In this document: positions 1-6,487 of the stretch, one piece after another
How the letters are laid out: each line of letters begins with the position of its first letter
How positions within the stretch are numbered: the first letter of the stretch is position 1
Assembly: GCA_002471345.1 (NCBI GenBank)
Contig: DKPS01000262.1
Span: 1 to 9,042 of the forward strand
Direction of reading: 5' to 3'
DNA from: Saprospiraceae bacterium UBA7328
GTDB taxonomy: Bacteria > Bacteroidota > Bacteroidia > Chitinophagales > Saprospiraceae
DNA length: 9,042 nt
Notes under the pieces: generated by a model
Told to the model about the DNA's origin: nothing
Seen by the model: only the letters and a program-made list of their open reading frames with translations
The model's database searches: none
Program-made: the position numbers and the translations under genes

Positions 1-90
1 ACGACTGTGCTAACTGAATATTCGATTTTTGGAGCCTGGAGATCGATTTTAGGTAGGAATCATTCTTTTTTTGGAAAATTTGGATTTTGA
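1..90 (+). CDS. Possible 3' end of an unidentified gene cut by the window edge
   Basis: Frame 1 is open from the first base to TGA at 88-90, giving 29 codons that end in G-K-F-G-F. The other two forward frames close within the first 15 bases. No reverse frame here has a start that would run off the edge. The tail is rich in Phe, Gly and basic residues, with no motif I recognise. An open stretch this short can occur by chance, so this is only a candidate C-terminus. About 185 bp of AT-rich DNA follow before the next gene, with no convincing terminator. Confidence 0.3.
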   Translation, partial: TTVLTEYSIFGAWRSILGRNHSFFGKFGF

Positions 91-275
91 AAAAAGAGGC
101 ATAACAATACGTTTAAAGCACATTGCTAGTCTTACTATTCCCCCGTATTGAATCTTTTTAATTCCAACAAGCCGTCTGTCAGATAATTTTAGATTTTAGG
201 AGGAGTTTAGTTTTTAGTTTTTGATGATTAGAGTGTAAATAGATTCCATTGTATTTTAAGTGAAAAGTTTAAAGA

Positions 276-755
276 ATGATAATCTTAATTTTTTTTATAA
301 TGTATAGTTTAGTTACTCCTGTATCTGTGCAGTCTACACAGGAAATGGGTTATAAAAACTACTTTGAATACTATAATTTAGATGGGACGTTAGAATCTAC
401 TAAGCAGTTTCACGGCTGCACCGTTTTTATTAGTTTTTGGTCCAAAAGCTGTGGCCCTTGTATCAGATCCTTTTCAAAGGACAGAGAACTCAGGGCTAGA
501 CTAATGGATGAAGGAGTTATACTCATCAATGCATCTATCGATAATAAAGAAGAGTGGAAATGGTCAGTAGCCAAATACAAGCCAAATGGCCTAAATGTAC
601 ATCCTAAGAAAATTCAAAAACTTCAACGGCATTTTGATATTTACTTCTTACCAGTCTACGCCACTTTGGATATTGATGGAAATATTGTTTCTTATCCCAA
701 TTCACAAAGAGGGAATGTAGTAGATTTTTCTAAGTTGTTTGATCAAAAAAAATAG
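276..755 (+). CDS. Secreted thioredoxin-like (TlpA/ResA-type) protein
   Basis: This is a predicted extracytoplasmic thiol-disulfide oxidoreductase of 159 aa. Residues 1-20 form a hydrophobic export signal, though it lacks the usual Lys/Arg at the N-terminus. A thioredoxin-fold core follows: strand V50-F54, active site W55-S-K-S-C59-G-P-C62, and the expected cis-proline P126 in Y-F-L-P-V before the strand A129-T-L-D and turn D134-G-N. Both redox cysteines are present, so it should be catalytically competent. The start follows an in-frame TAA at 270-272; an internal ATG at residue 9 is possible but would shorten the signal. There is no Shine-Dalgarno. It sits alone, convergent with the pirin gene. 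In the TlpA/ResA family such proteins reduce disulfides in exported or cytochrome-maturation substrates. The partner cannot be told from this context. The thioredoxin-like call is firm and the subfamily is not. Confidence 0.85.
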   Translation: MIILIFFIMYSLVTPVSVQSTQEMGYKNYFEYYNLDGTLESTKQFHGCTVFISFWSKSCGPCIRSFSKDRELRARLMDEGVILINASIDNKEEWKWSVAKYKPNGLNVHPKKIQKLQRHFDIYFLPVYATLDIDGNIVSYPNSQRGNVVDFSKLFDQKK

Positions 756-948
756 TACTTATCATTTTAAATTTGAGAAAATATTGAATCATATCAGAAT
801 AAAGAGGTATAAATAGTTTTGAAAAACCTGTAGATAAGAATGATTAGGTATTGCTTTTGAAAAGATTCATTTGATTCTTTCTATTCTGTTAGATAGATAA
901 TAAAATTGTATTAATCATGGGGACAACGATAATTTCATACAGTAAGAC

Positions 949-1806
949 TTAAATCAAGATTCCCATTTTTCCCATTTGATAATCTCTCATTGCCTGAAGT
1001 ATTTCAGTCTGACTGTTCATAACAAATGGGCCATGAGATACCACCTTTTCTCCAATAGGAGACCCTGCTACCAAAAGTATTGTTCCTGTTTCTTCGGCCT
1101 GGATGACAATGTGATCTCCATCATTTTCAAATGCTAACATCCTGTTTGGACCGGTATTGATCCCATTCACCTTAGAGTATCCATTGAGTTGATAGATGAT
1201 GAGATTTTGATCCTGTGGTATGTGTAATTCTAAAGTTCCCTTACTTTCATGATAAATAGTATAAGCCGTAATACCCGAAAGAGAATTTATAGGGCCAGTG
1301 GTATTAATGTAATTTCCACTTATTACATTAATGTGAATCCCATCTTCAATTATTTCTGGAATTGCATCTTTTTGGAATCCTTGATATTTAGGTTGATTCA
1401 TCTTTAGTTCTGATGGGAGATTGATCCAAAGCTGTATGATTTGTAAATCACCACCTTTATTCAAGAACTCTTGTGATACTCTTTCATTGTGCACTATACC
1501 TTTGGCAGCGGTCATCCACTGAACACCTCCTCCACTTATTCGCTGATTGTTTCCTCTGCTATCTTTATGATGTATTTCTCCATCAAATATGAATGTCACC
1601 GTTTCAAATCCTCTATGAGGATGACCATCGATGGTCATAACACTTCTTTCTCCAGCTACTTGATGTTTAGGCCCTATATGATGAAACAATAGAAATGGAT
1701 CAATCTGATTAAACTCTCCTATAGGAAGAGGTTGTTTTAGATGTACATTTCCCATCATAACATCAGAAGCTAGTATCACTCTTTTTACGCTTCTTTTATT
1801 TTTCAT
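949..1806 (-). CDS. Pirin family protein (bicupin)
   Basis: Pirins are metal-binding bicupin proteins; some bacterial members have quercetin 2,3-dioxygenase activity and others bind regulatory partners. All four expected metal ligands are visible in the N-terminal cupin. Numbered from the preferred start they are H62 and H64 in G-H-P-H-R-G-F-E, then H106 and E108 in G-I-V-H-N-E. The C-terminal half is the usual second, non-metal cupin (V-A-G-S-P-I-G-E and H-G-P-F-V-M-N motifs). I chose the ATG at 1804-1806, giving 285 aa starting M-K-N-K-R. A longer reading from a TTG at 1840-1842 adds 12 hydrophobic, Cys-rich residues (M-L-L-C-C-Y-Y) not expected in this cytoplasmic family. The length is typical. 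It is convergent with the thioredoxin-like gene and divergent from the reductase gene, with about 155 bp between. The physiological substrate is unknown. Confidence 0.92.
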   Translation of the reverse strand: MKNKRSVKRVILASDVMMGNVHLKQPLPIGEFNQIDPFLLFHHIGPKHQVAGERSVMTIDGHPHRGFETVTFIFDGEIHHKDSRGNNQRISGGGVQWMTAAKGIVHNERVSQEFLNKGGDLQIIQLWINLPSELKMNQPKYQGFQKDAIPEIIEDGIHINVISGNYINTTGPINSLSGITAYTIYHESKGTLELHIPQDQNLIIYQLNGYSKVNGINTGPNRMLAFENDGDHIVIQAEETGTILLVAGSPIGEKVVSHGPFVMNSQTEILQAMRDYQMGKMGILI

Positions 1807-1962
1807 AGTAAATGATATGAGATAGTAACAACAAAGGAGCAAGAAAGATTAGAAAAAACAATAAGAAAAGAAAGAGTTGAATAAGCCTGATTAAGACATA
1901 TTGAGATTTAAGAAGACAATTGTGTATTATTAATCTTTGTTGATTAGAGATACCTTTTTATC

Positions 1963-2922
1963 ATGTCAATTCCAGTACAAATATCATCCACATTTATAGA
2001 GGGGCATACTGATTTTAATGAACTTGTTTTCCTTTTGAAAGAAGCTTTTTCAACCCAAAATCAGATTGTCCCCCAACGTCATCATCATGAATTTCTTGAC
2101 CCAATAACAGACAAAGAAACCACTCTTTTATTGATGCCAGCCTGGCAACCAGGACAGGATGCAGGAGTTAAAATAATCACGGTGAATCCAGATAATGATG
2201 CATTAGGATTACCTTCTATCCAAGGCAGATACATTTACTTGGATGCAACGAATGGTAGCGTTAAGGCTATTGTAGATGCCAAAAGTCTTACTACTAAACG
2301 AACTGCTACGGCATCTGCGTTAGCTTCTTCTATTCTTTCTAAGAAAAATGCATCTTCACTATTGATGATTGGTACAGGTGCACTCTCTCCAAATCTCATC
2401 CGAGCACATGCATCAGTCAGGTCAATTCAAAATGTGTTCATTTGGGGAAGAACAATCGAAAAGGCTCTACTTATAAAAGAGAGATTTAGCAATGAAGCCT
2501 TTTCTGTAAACGTGGTTGAAAACATCAGTGATGTGATATCTAATGTAGATATAGTGTCCTGTGCCACACTATCTGAAAACCCTTTAGTTTTAGGTAGTTT
2601 AATAAGACCTGGACAACATATTGACTTAGTGGGTTCATATAAGCCACATATGAGAGAATCTGACAGCGAGTTAATGACTAAAAGTTCTATTTTTTTGGAT
2701 CAGTATGAGGGTGGACTGAAAGAAGCAGGAGATATTATTATTCCCATTAAAGAAGGAGCAATAGGGACATCAGACATCAAAGCAGATCTTTTTGAATTAT
2801 GCGCAGAAAAGCATTCTGGAAGAGTATCTGATGAAGAAATTACAGTATTTAAATCAGTAGGCCATGCTTTAGAAGATTTAGTAGGGGCCAGGTATTATTT
2901 CAAAAAGTTCATTCATGAGTAG
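1963..2922 (+). CDS. Ornithine cyclodeaminase/mu-crystallin family protein, probably delta-1-pyrroline-2-carboxylate reductase
   Basis: A 319-aa NAD(P)-dependent imine reductase candidate. Visible family features are K70 in V-K-I-I-T-V-N, R113-T-A-T, the Rossmann loop G137-T-G-A-L with A148/A150 downstream, W161-G-R-T at the second nucleotide strand, S199-C-A-T-L, the substrate loop H219-I-D-L-V-G-S-Y-K-P, and the C-terminal F296-K-S-V-G-x-A-L-E-D-L. Genuine ornithine cyclodeaminases have a catalytic Asp in the loop N-A-V-G-G-D-C-P-G; here that position is Tyr226, which argues for a reductase. The gene overlaps the downstream trans-3-hydroxyproline dehydratase gene by 8 bp. The dehydratase product (delta-1-pyrroline-2-carboxylate) would be this enzyme's substrate and L-proline its product. 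Related alternatives within the family are ketimine reductase, alanine dehydrogenase and ornithine cyclodeaminase. The start is the first ATG, after an AT-rich leader without a Shine-Dalgarno. Confidence 0.88.
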   Translation: MSIPVQISSTFIEGHTDFNELVFLLKEAFSTQNQIVPQRHHHEFLDPITDKETTLLLMPAWQPGQDAGVKIITVNPDNDALGLPSIQGRYIYLDATNGSVKAIVDAKSLTTKRTATASALASSILSKKNASSLLMIGTGALSPNLIRAHASVRSIQNVFIWGRTIEKALLIKERFSNEAFSVNVVENISDVISNVDIVSCATLSENPLVLGSLIRPGQHIDLVGSYKPHMRESDSELMTKSSIFLDQYEGGLKEAGDIIIPIKEGAIGTSDIKADLFELCAEKHSGRVSDEEITVFKSVGHALEDLVGARYYFKKFIHE

Positions 2923-3979
2923 TACTTTCAAAAATATCTTGTCAAAATTAGATTTTATCGTTCCGAAATCTTGGTTGCAAGTCAAAACTATTGATATGCA
3001 TACTGGTGGTGAGCCACTGCGAGTAATAGTGTCAGGGTTCCCTGAGCTAAAAGGTAGCTCTGTTTTAGACTATCGCCGATATTGTAGAGAAAACTTGGAC
3101 CACCTTCGTAAAGTATTGATGTTTGAGCCTCGAGGACATGCTGATATGTATGGCTGTGTTTTGGTGCCTCCCAATGATGATGAAGGAGATTTTGGCATTC
3201 TTTTTTTGCATAATGAAGGATACAGTACTATGTGTGGTCATGCAATTATTGCTATATCTACATTGGCTGTACAGATGAAGTGGATTGAAGTAAAAGAAGG
3301 CGATAATAAATTAAAAATAGATGCCCCATGTGGTCGTATCTTGTCTAATGCTCATGTTGTAAATGGTAGGGTAGAAGAAGTTCGTTTTCATTGTGTCCCA
3401 AGTTTCGTGGTGGGCTTAGACAAAAAAGTGGATGTACATGATCTTGGGAAAGTGACTTATGATTTGGCTTATGGAGGTGCTTTCTATGCTTATGTAGACC
3501 TAAATAAAAACAACTTGGATATAGACCTTAAGGCACGGTCATATGGTACATTGATAAAGGTTGGTATGGCTATAAAGCGGGCCGTCATGGCTCAGGATGA
3601 CAAGATAGTTCATCCCTATGAAACAGATCTTAGTTTTTTATATGGAACCATATTTATTGGAGATGCTCATTCAGGTTCCAATTCCAGTAGGAATGTTTGC
3701 ATTTTTGCTGAAGGAGAAGTAGATAGATGTCCTACAGGGTCTGGTGTGTCAGGTAGAATGGCGATTCATAGATCTCGGGGTGAAATTGATTTTGAAGATA
3801 CTATGAGGATTGAAAGTATTACAGACTCAGTCTTCACTGGAGGTATCGTGGAGGAAGTGGATTACGGACCTTTCAAAGCTGTAATTCCTGCAGTATCAGG
3901 ATCAGCTTATATCACAGGTTTGCATACTTTTGTTTTAGATCCTAATGATCCTATAAGCGAAGGGTTTATTTTGAGATAA
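2915..3979 (+). CDS. Proline racemase family protein, probable trans-3-hydroxy-L-proline dehydratase
   Basis: A 354-aa proline racemase-fold enzyme predicted to dehydrate trans-3-hydroxy-L-proline to delta-1-pyrroline-2-carboxylate. The first half-site is intact: N100-E-G-Y-S-T-M-C107-G-H. The second half-site reads D270-R-C-P-T274-G-S-G. Racemases and 4-hydroxyproline 2-epimerases have Cys at that Thr position. A Cys/Thr pair is the known signature of trans-3-hydroxyproline dehydratase, as in human L3HYPDH. Other matches are D27-x-H-T-G-G-E-P, the segment R65-to-D77 ending E-P-R-G-H-A-D-M-Y-G, Y186-G-G-A-F, and S305-V-F-T-G followed by F320-K-A-V-I. The whole length aligns in memory with the animal enzyme. 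The start ATG lies inside the last codons of the reductase gene (8-bp overlap), indicating one mRNA and translational coupling. There is no signal peptide, so it is cytoplasmic. The specific reaction is inferred from the catalytic pair plus the neighbour. Confidence 0.9.
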   Translation: MSSTFKNILSKLDFIVPKSWLQVKTIDMHTGGEPLRVIVSGFPELKGSSVLDYRRYCRENLDHLRKVLMFEPRGHADMYGCVLVPPNDDEGDFGILFLHNEGYSTMCGHAIIAISTLAVQMKWIEVKEGDNKLKIDAPCGRILSNAHVVNGRVEEVRFHCVPSFVVGLDKKVDVHDLGKVTYDLAYGGAFYAYVDLNKNNLDIDLKARSYGTLIKVGMAIKRAVMAQDDKIVHPYETDLSFLYGTIFIGDAHSGSNSSRNVCIFAEGEVDRCPTGSGVSGRMAIHRSRGEIDFEDTMRIESITDSVFTGGIVEEVDYGPFKAVIPAVSGSAYITGLHTFVLDPNDPISEGFILR

Positions 3980-4004
3980 AGGATATGATTCTAAAATAGT
4001 GAAA

Positions 4005-4814
4005 TTAGCATCCTTCTATCCCAAAAGAAAACACTAGCTTCTGATCTACTTTTTCTCCTTTAGCGTTCATAGCCGGTTCCCATGTACCTGGTAGGTTATG
4101 TATCATTTCTACTAAAGTTTCATCTAAATCTGGATAACCACAAGTGCTTATAAGTTCTATCTTATCAATAGAGCCATTTTTAGTCACTATGAAATTTACC
4201 TTACCTGGTTTGAGATTTGATCTATTAATATCAGCTGTTTCTTTCTTACTGTTATCTCTAAGGTACTTTATGAGATTATCATGTCCTTCAGAATATTTAG
4301 CTTCTTTTTCTGGAATGATCGTCATAAAATATGTTAACTCTAAGTCTCTCAATTCCTCCGTGTTCGGTATTCTTCTTTTACCAATTGCTCTGATGTGGAA
4401 ATCTGTAGAATAATCAAATGTCTGTATGAATTTCTTCTGAGCAATATTTAAGTTTTGATCCTCACCTGATTCACTAGCTCCTAATGAGGCTTCATTATCA
4501 ATTAATGACACCTCAACTGAACCATACTCTTTCATGTGGGTAGTTGCTTTCTCTGGAAGGATTTCTATAATTGTATTTGCAGTATAGAGATCTTCACCTT
4601 TCACTGTATTTATGAACCTTGAGCCTACCTGATAGTGTAATTTAGAATTAAGTTTTAAGGTGAAAGGATTCAAAGGGTCGAAATTATTTGCTACTAGCTG
4701 TTCTCTATTTAATGGCATTGGAGTGCAAGAAGTATCGTTGCAATTTATATAATCAAAGGCCATATAGCTAAAAGCGGAGAGGAGAGTGAAGGAGATAAAA
4801 ATTGCCGTTTTCAT
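4005..4814 (-). CDS. Periplasmic TonB C-terminal-domain protein
   Basis: This is a 269-aa protein of unknown role. A hydrophobic N-terminus (about 4-20, after M-K-T) acts as a signal peptide or anchor. The Cys at 25 is not in a lipobox (Y-I-N-C). The middle (about 40-190) is an uncharacterised, charged extracytoplasmic region. Residues about 203-267 match the TonB C-terminal fold used in many Bacteroidota proteins: G204-K-V-N-F-I-V-T-K-N-G-S-I, then D229-L-D-E-T-L-V-x-M-I, L241-P-G-T-W-E-P-A, and a final strand K259-L-V-F-S-F-G. Unlike a classical TonB it has no Pro/Lys-rich periplasm-spanning linker, so energy transduction is doubtful. It has exactly four Cys (25, 30, 225, 269), suggesting disulfides. 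The ATG follows A-rich DNA with no Shine-Dalgarno. A strong promoter with an inverted repeat lies just upstream. It is convergent with the hydroxyproline genes. Confidence 0.8.
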   Translation of the reverse strand: MKTAIFISFTLLSAFSYMAFDYINCNDTSCTPMPLNREQLVANNFDPLNPFTLKLNSKLHYQVGSRFINTVKGEDLYTANTIIEILPEKATTHMKEYGSVEVSLIDNEASLGASESGEDQNLNIAQKKFIQTFDYSTDFHIRAIGKRRIPNTEELRDLELTYFMTIIPEKEAKYSEGHDNLIKYLRDNSKKETADINRSNLKPGKVNFIVTKNGSIDKIELISTCGYPDLDETLVEMIHNLPGTWEPAMNAKGEKVDQKLVFSFGIEGC

Positions 4815-4829
4815 GATAAGTTTTTATTT

Positions 4830-4854
4830 ATTCATATCAAAACTAGATATGAAT
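4830..4854. promoter_or_regulatory. Perfect 9-bp inverted repeat around the -7 element: probable operator
   Basis: ATTCATATC at 4830-4838 and its exact complement GATATGAAT at 4846-4854 flank a 7-base spacer. The repeat begins 15 bp before the ATG of the TonB-C gene. Neither side is followed by a T tract, so it is not a typical terminator. The spacer contains most of the -7 promoter element, so a dimeric protein bound here would cover the transcription start region. The regulator is unknown. Confidence 0.55.
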
Positions 4855-4870
4855 GTCTGTATGATTGCAA
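4838..4870 (-). promoter_or_regulatory. Bacteroidota-type promoter of the TonB-C gene
   Basis: Read on the minus strand, TTG (4868-4870) is followed by 22 bases and then TAGTTTTG (4838-4845). This is an exact match to the Bacteroidota -33 TTG / -7 TAnnTTTG pattern within its known spacing range. Transcription would begin near 4830-4834, giving a short leader of roughly 15-20 nt before the ATG at 4814. Confidence 0.55.
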
Positions 4871-4924
4871 GAACAATTGTAAATTGATGTAAATGAGATG
4901 TAAAAGATATTTCGAACAAGGCTA

Positions 4925-4939
4925 ATCATATAATATGAT
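4925..4939. repeat. 7-bp palindrome with single-base centre, downstream of the acetyltransferase gene
   Basis: ATCATAT, one A, then ATATGAT form a perfect palindrome 12 bp past the stop of the GNAT gene and about 110 bp upstream of the TonB-C start. It is too AT-rich to be a strong terminator stem and has no T run after it. It shares the CATAT/ATATG core with the inverted repeat at 4830-4854, so it could be a second, weaker site for the same protein. That link is speculative. Confidence 0.3.
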
Positions 4940-4951
4940 AACTCTCAATCA

Positions 4952-5452
4952 TTATTTAGCAATAATTAATTTCATTTGGTCTTCATTAAAATATCTTCCT
5001 TTCCATTTGACTGCCTTTTTTTCAGAAGCGAAAGTTTTAAATCCAAATTTTTCATAAAGCTTCTTTGCATGTTTGTTGGTAGGGATTACAGTTAAGTTTA
5101 TCTGTTCAATATCATTAATTAGAGTTACACGATTGATAATTTCTGTAATAAGCGAAGTGGCAACTCCTATTTGCCGATGTTCCGAATCAACATAAATTTT
5201 AAATAAAATTCCTTTATGCCTGAGTTTTATTCTGTTTTTTCCATCTCTCATAAAACTGGCTACTCCTATTAAATCATGGTTGCTGAAAGCTCCAATTGTA
5301 AAACTATCCTGCTCATCAGAAGTAGGAAATGCTTCTATATGTTCATCTTTTGGAGCAATTCTAAAGCAATCCTCATCTTCGATCAGTCCCTTTAATATCA
5401 AATTCTTGTAACCTTGAATCTGACATTCATTCACCTCCTTTATTGCAATCAT
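4952..5452 (-). CDS. GNAT family N-acetyltransferase
   Basis: A 166-aa cytoplasmic acetyltransferase that uses acetyl-CoA; the acceptor cannot be told from sequence. The GNAT fold is clear. Beta-strand 4 (F84-K-I-Y-V) runs into the acetyl-CoA pyrophosphate loop R93-Q-I-G96-V-A98 and helix 3 (to about 108). Strand 5 (I118-N-L-T-V) follows, then motif B, N126-K-H-A-K-K-L-Y133-E-K-F-G-F. Y133 is in the position of the usual general acid. The length is standard for a single GNAT domain. The start is the ATG at 5450-5452 after an AT-rich leader. A later GTG (codon 7) directly abuts a chance GGAGG and is less likely, because it would cut into the first strand (A3-I-K-E-V). It is monocistronic in appearance, with a 330-bp gap upstream and a separate promoter for the next gene downstream. 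Confidence 0.9.
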   Translation of the reverse strand: MIAIKEVNECQIQGYKNLILKGLIEDEDCFRIAPKDEHIEAFPTSDEQDSFTIGAFSNHDLIGVASFMRDGKNRIKLRHKGILFKIYVDSEHRQIGVATSLITEIINRVTLINDIEQINLTVIPTNKHAKKLYEKFGFKTFASEKKAVKWKGRYFNEDQMKLIIAK

Positions 5453-5786
5453 TTACTTGTTTTGCATTCAATTATCGCTAATACTCGATTAAAAGTAAAG
5501 TCTATATGACTAATAGGAAGGTTATGATAATCTAAGCTTTTTGAAAGAAAAAAGTTTTGTGGCTATTTGTATTACTCATAAGCTACAGCAAAGAATTTAT
5601 TTTGTCCTTTAATGGATTTTGTAATGAGATCATGTATGACTCTAAGAGACTCTAAATTGAATTATCAGACAAATCTTTCCAATCACTGAATAGCTTTTGC
5701 TTTGACTAGCCATTTCACAAGTTTCAATTTTGGACGGACATAAAGTTGGCCCGAATATCAAACTTATAATTCTCAGTGATATATTG
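5453..5786. other. 334-bp intergenic region with no gene recognised
   Basis: This is AT-rich DNA between the acetyltransferase start and the membrane-protein stop, so it should contain the acetyltransferase promoter. I found no full TTG/TAnnTTTG pair on the minus strand. A weak CTTTTT/AAAAAG hairpin lies at 5537-5554, and an 8-bp direct repeat GACTCTAA occurs near 5638-5655. The reverse-strand open frame at 5642-5947 overlaps the real membrane-protein gene out of frame and is not supported as a gene. Confidence 0.5.
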
Positions 5787-6173
5787 TCATCTCTCAACTT
5801 TCCCGCTAAAAGAATAGAATAGGAGTGCTCCCATTGCCATTGCAAAAACTCCACTAATAGGAGCATAACCATCAAAATAAGGAAAGAATTCTGAAAAGAA
5901 ACTTTGAAAGGCTTCCTGGCCGATAAAAATGAATAAAACTGCTGCAACTATACTTAAATAACCAAGCACTTTCACAAACAAAGGAAATTTGGATTCTTTT
6001 GCAACTAATACTAGTATTGAGCCTAATACCAATCTGAAGATGATAGCTAACGAATAAAACCAATCATATTTTAAGCTGTCTTCCAACCAATTCGATATGA
6101 TATCTGGACGGACAATCATAAAAGAACCTAATATCACTATTACTATACTGAAGATTTTGATGAAGGTTTTCAT
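5787..6173 (-). CDS. Small inner-membrane protein with four predicted helices, function unknown
   Basis: A 128-aa hydrophobic protein. Likely transmembrane segments are about residues 3-21, 40-58, 66-84 and 104-121, with short charged loops (E31-D-S-L-K, K59-E-S-K, E95). Recurrent features are R22-P after helix 1, R47-L-V-L-G at helix 2, F63-P-L-F-V-K-V-L-G leading into helix 3, and a Gly/Ala/Met-rich helix 4. This R-x-x-L-G / F-P-L-F-x-x-x-L-G layout resembles uncharacterised small membrane proteins seen across bacteria, but I cannot name the family with certainty. No catalytic motif is visible. The C-terminus G-K-V-E-R is cytoplasmic if helix orientation follows the positive-inside rule from K2/K6. 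The start ATG has an A-rich leader. It stands alone between two gaps of more than 300 bp, so context gives no role. Confidence 0.75.
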   Translation of the reverse strand: MKTFIKIFSIVIVILGSFMIVRPDIISNWLEDSLKYDWFYSLAIIFRLVLGSILVLVAKESKFPLFVKVLGYLSIVAAVLFIFIGQEAFQSFFSEFFPYFDGYAPISGVFAMAMGALLFYSFSGKVER

Positions 6174-6324
6174 TGTTTGTGATTTTAGAAAGACATGAAA
6201 TAATCCTTTTAAGATAATGGATTTAAGAGATGATTCAGAGTTTATCTCGACAAATACTAGTGGATTCTCGATTTAGTTTGATTGAATTGGTGGAATCCAT
6301 CATGTAATGATGACCTGATATATT

Positions 6325-6352
6325 AGAAACTAATGAACCAGAATTAGTTTCT
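6325..6352. repeat. Perfect 10-bp inverted repeat (stem-loop)
   Basis: AGAAACTAAT (6325-6334) and ATTAGTTTCT (6343-6352) are exact complements around the 8-base loop GAACCAGA. It lies 135 bp beyond the stop of the PhoX-like gene and about 150 bp upstream of the membrane-protein start. Neither side has a T tract, so an intrinsic terminator is doubtful. It could be an operator or a processed 3' or 5' UTR hairpin. Confidence 0.45.
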
Positions 6353-6447
6353 CAATTCAAATGTTGTCACTGTCACCATTGATAGAAGAAAGAGAACGGA
6401 GAGAGCTCATTGTTCTAATCTATTTTTATCATTATCTTATTCTAATC

Positions 6448-6469
6448 AAAAAGATATCCGATTCTTTTT
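6448..6469 (-). terminator. Possible terminator of the PhoX-like gene
   Basis: AAAAAGA (6448-6454) pairs exactly with TCTTTTT (6463-6469) around an 8-base loop, starting about 18 bp past the PhoX-like stop codon. On the minus strand the stem ends in a run of five T. The stem is short and almost all A-T, so it is weak; placement is its main support. Confidence 0.3.
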
Positions 6470-6487
6470 ATCCTATAGTTGAGAAAT

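Larger units (their letters stand above)
6174..6487. other. 314-bp intergenic region rich in inverted repeats, no gene
   Basis: This lies between the end of the PhoX-like gene and the start of the small membrane-protein gene. It contains four dyads: a 7-bp pair at 6261-6267/6293-6299, CATCAT-GTA-ATGATG at 6298-6312, a perfect 10-bp stem at 6325-6352, and an A/T-flanked hairpin at 6448-6469. A near-promoter TAGTATTTG on the minus strand (6252-6260) has one extra spacer base and no TTG at the right distance. I see no open frame worth calling. Confidence 0.5.

Noticed and set aside
198..205. AGGAGGAG, a Shine-Dalgarno-like sequence before the thioredoxin-like gene
   Set aside because: It is 70 bp from the gene's ATG and leads only to a 4-codon frame (ATG at 224). 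Starts in this genome do not use such sequences.
814..821. TAGTTTTG, an exact -7 element on the plus strand
   Set aside because: The nearest TTG is 27 bases upstream, outside the known spacing, and the element points into the end of the convergent pirin gene with no plus-strand gene to serve.
1807..1842. Twelve-residue N-terminal extension of the pirin protein from a TTG start
   Set aside because: The extension is hydrophobic and Cys-rich and uses a non-ATG start. The ATG at 1804-1806 gives the usual charged pirin N-terminus.
3979..4015. AAGGAT/ATCCTT dyad between the convergent dehydratase and TonB-C genes, as a terminator
   Set aside because: The stem is only 6 bp with a 25-base loop and no T tract. 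The genes probably terminate here somehow, but this is not good evidence for how.
5432..5441. Strong Shine-Dalgarno match (AAAGGAGGTG on the minus strand)
   Set aside because: It lies inside codons 4-7 of the acetyltransferase gene. The ATGs after it are out of frame and give only 10 and 17 codons.
5642..5947. 101-codon open frame on the minus strand
   Set aside because: It overlaps the membrane-protein gene by about 160 bp in another frame. That gene has a clean four-helix pattern and a proper start, while this frame has no recognisable domain, so it is read as a shadow.
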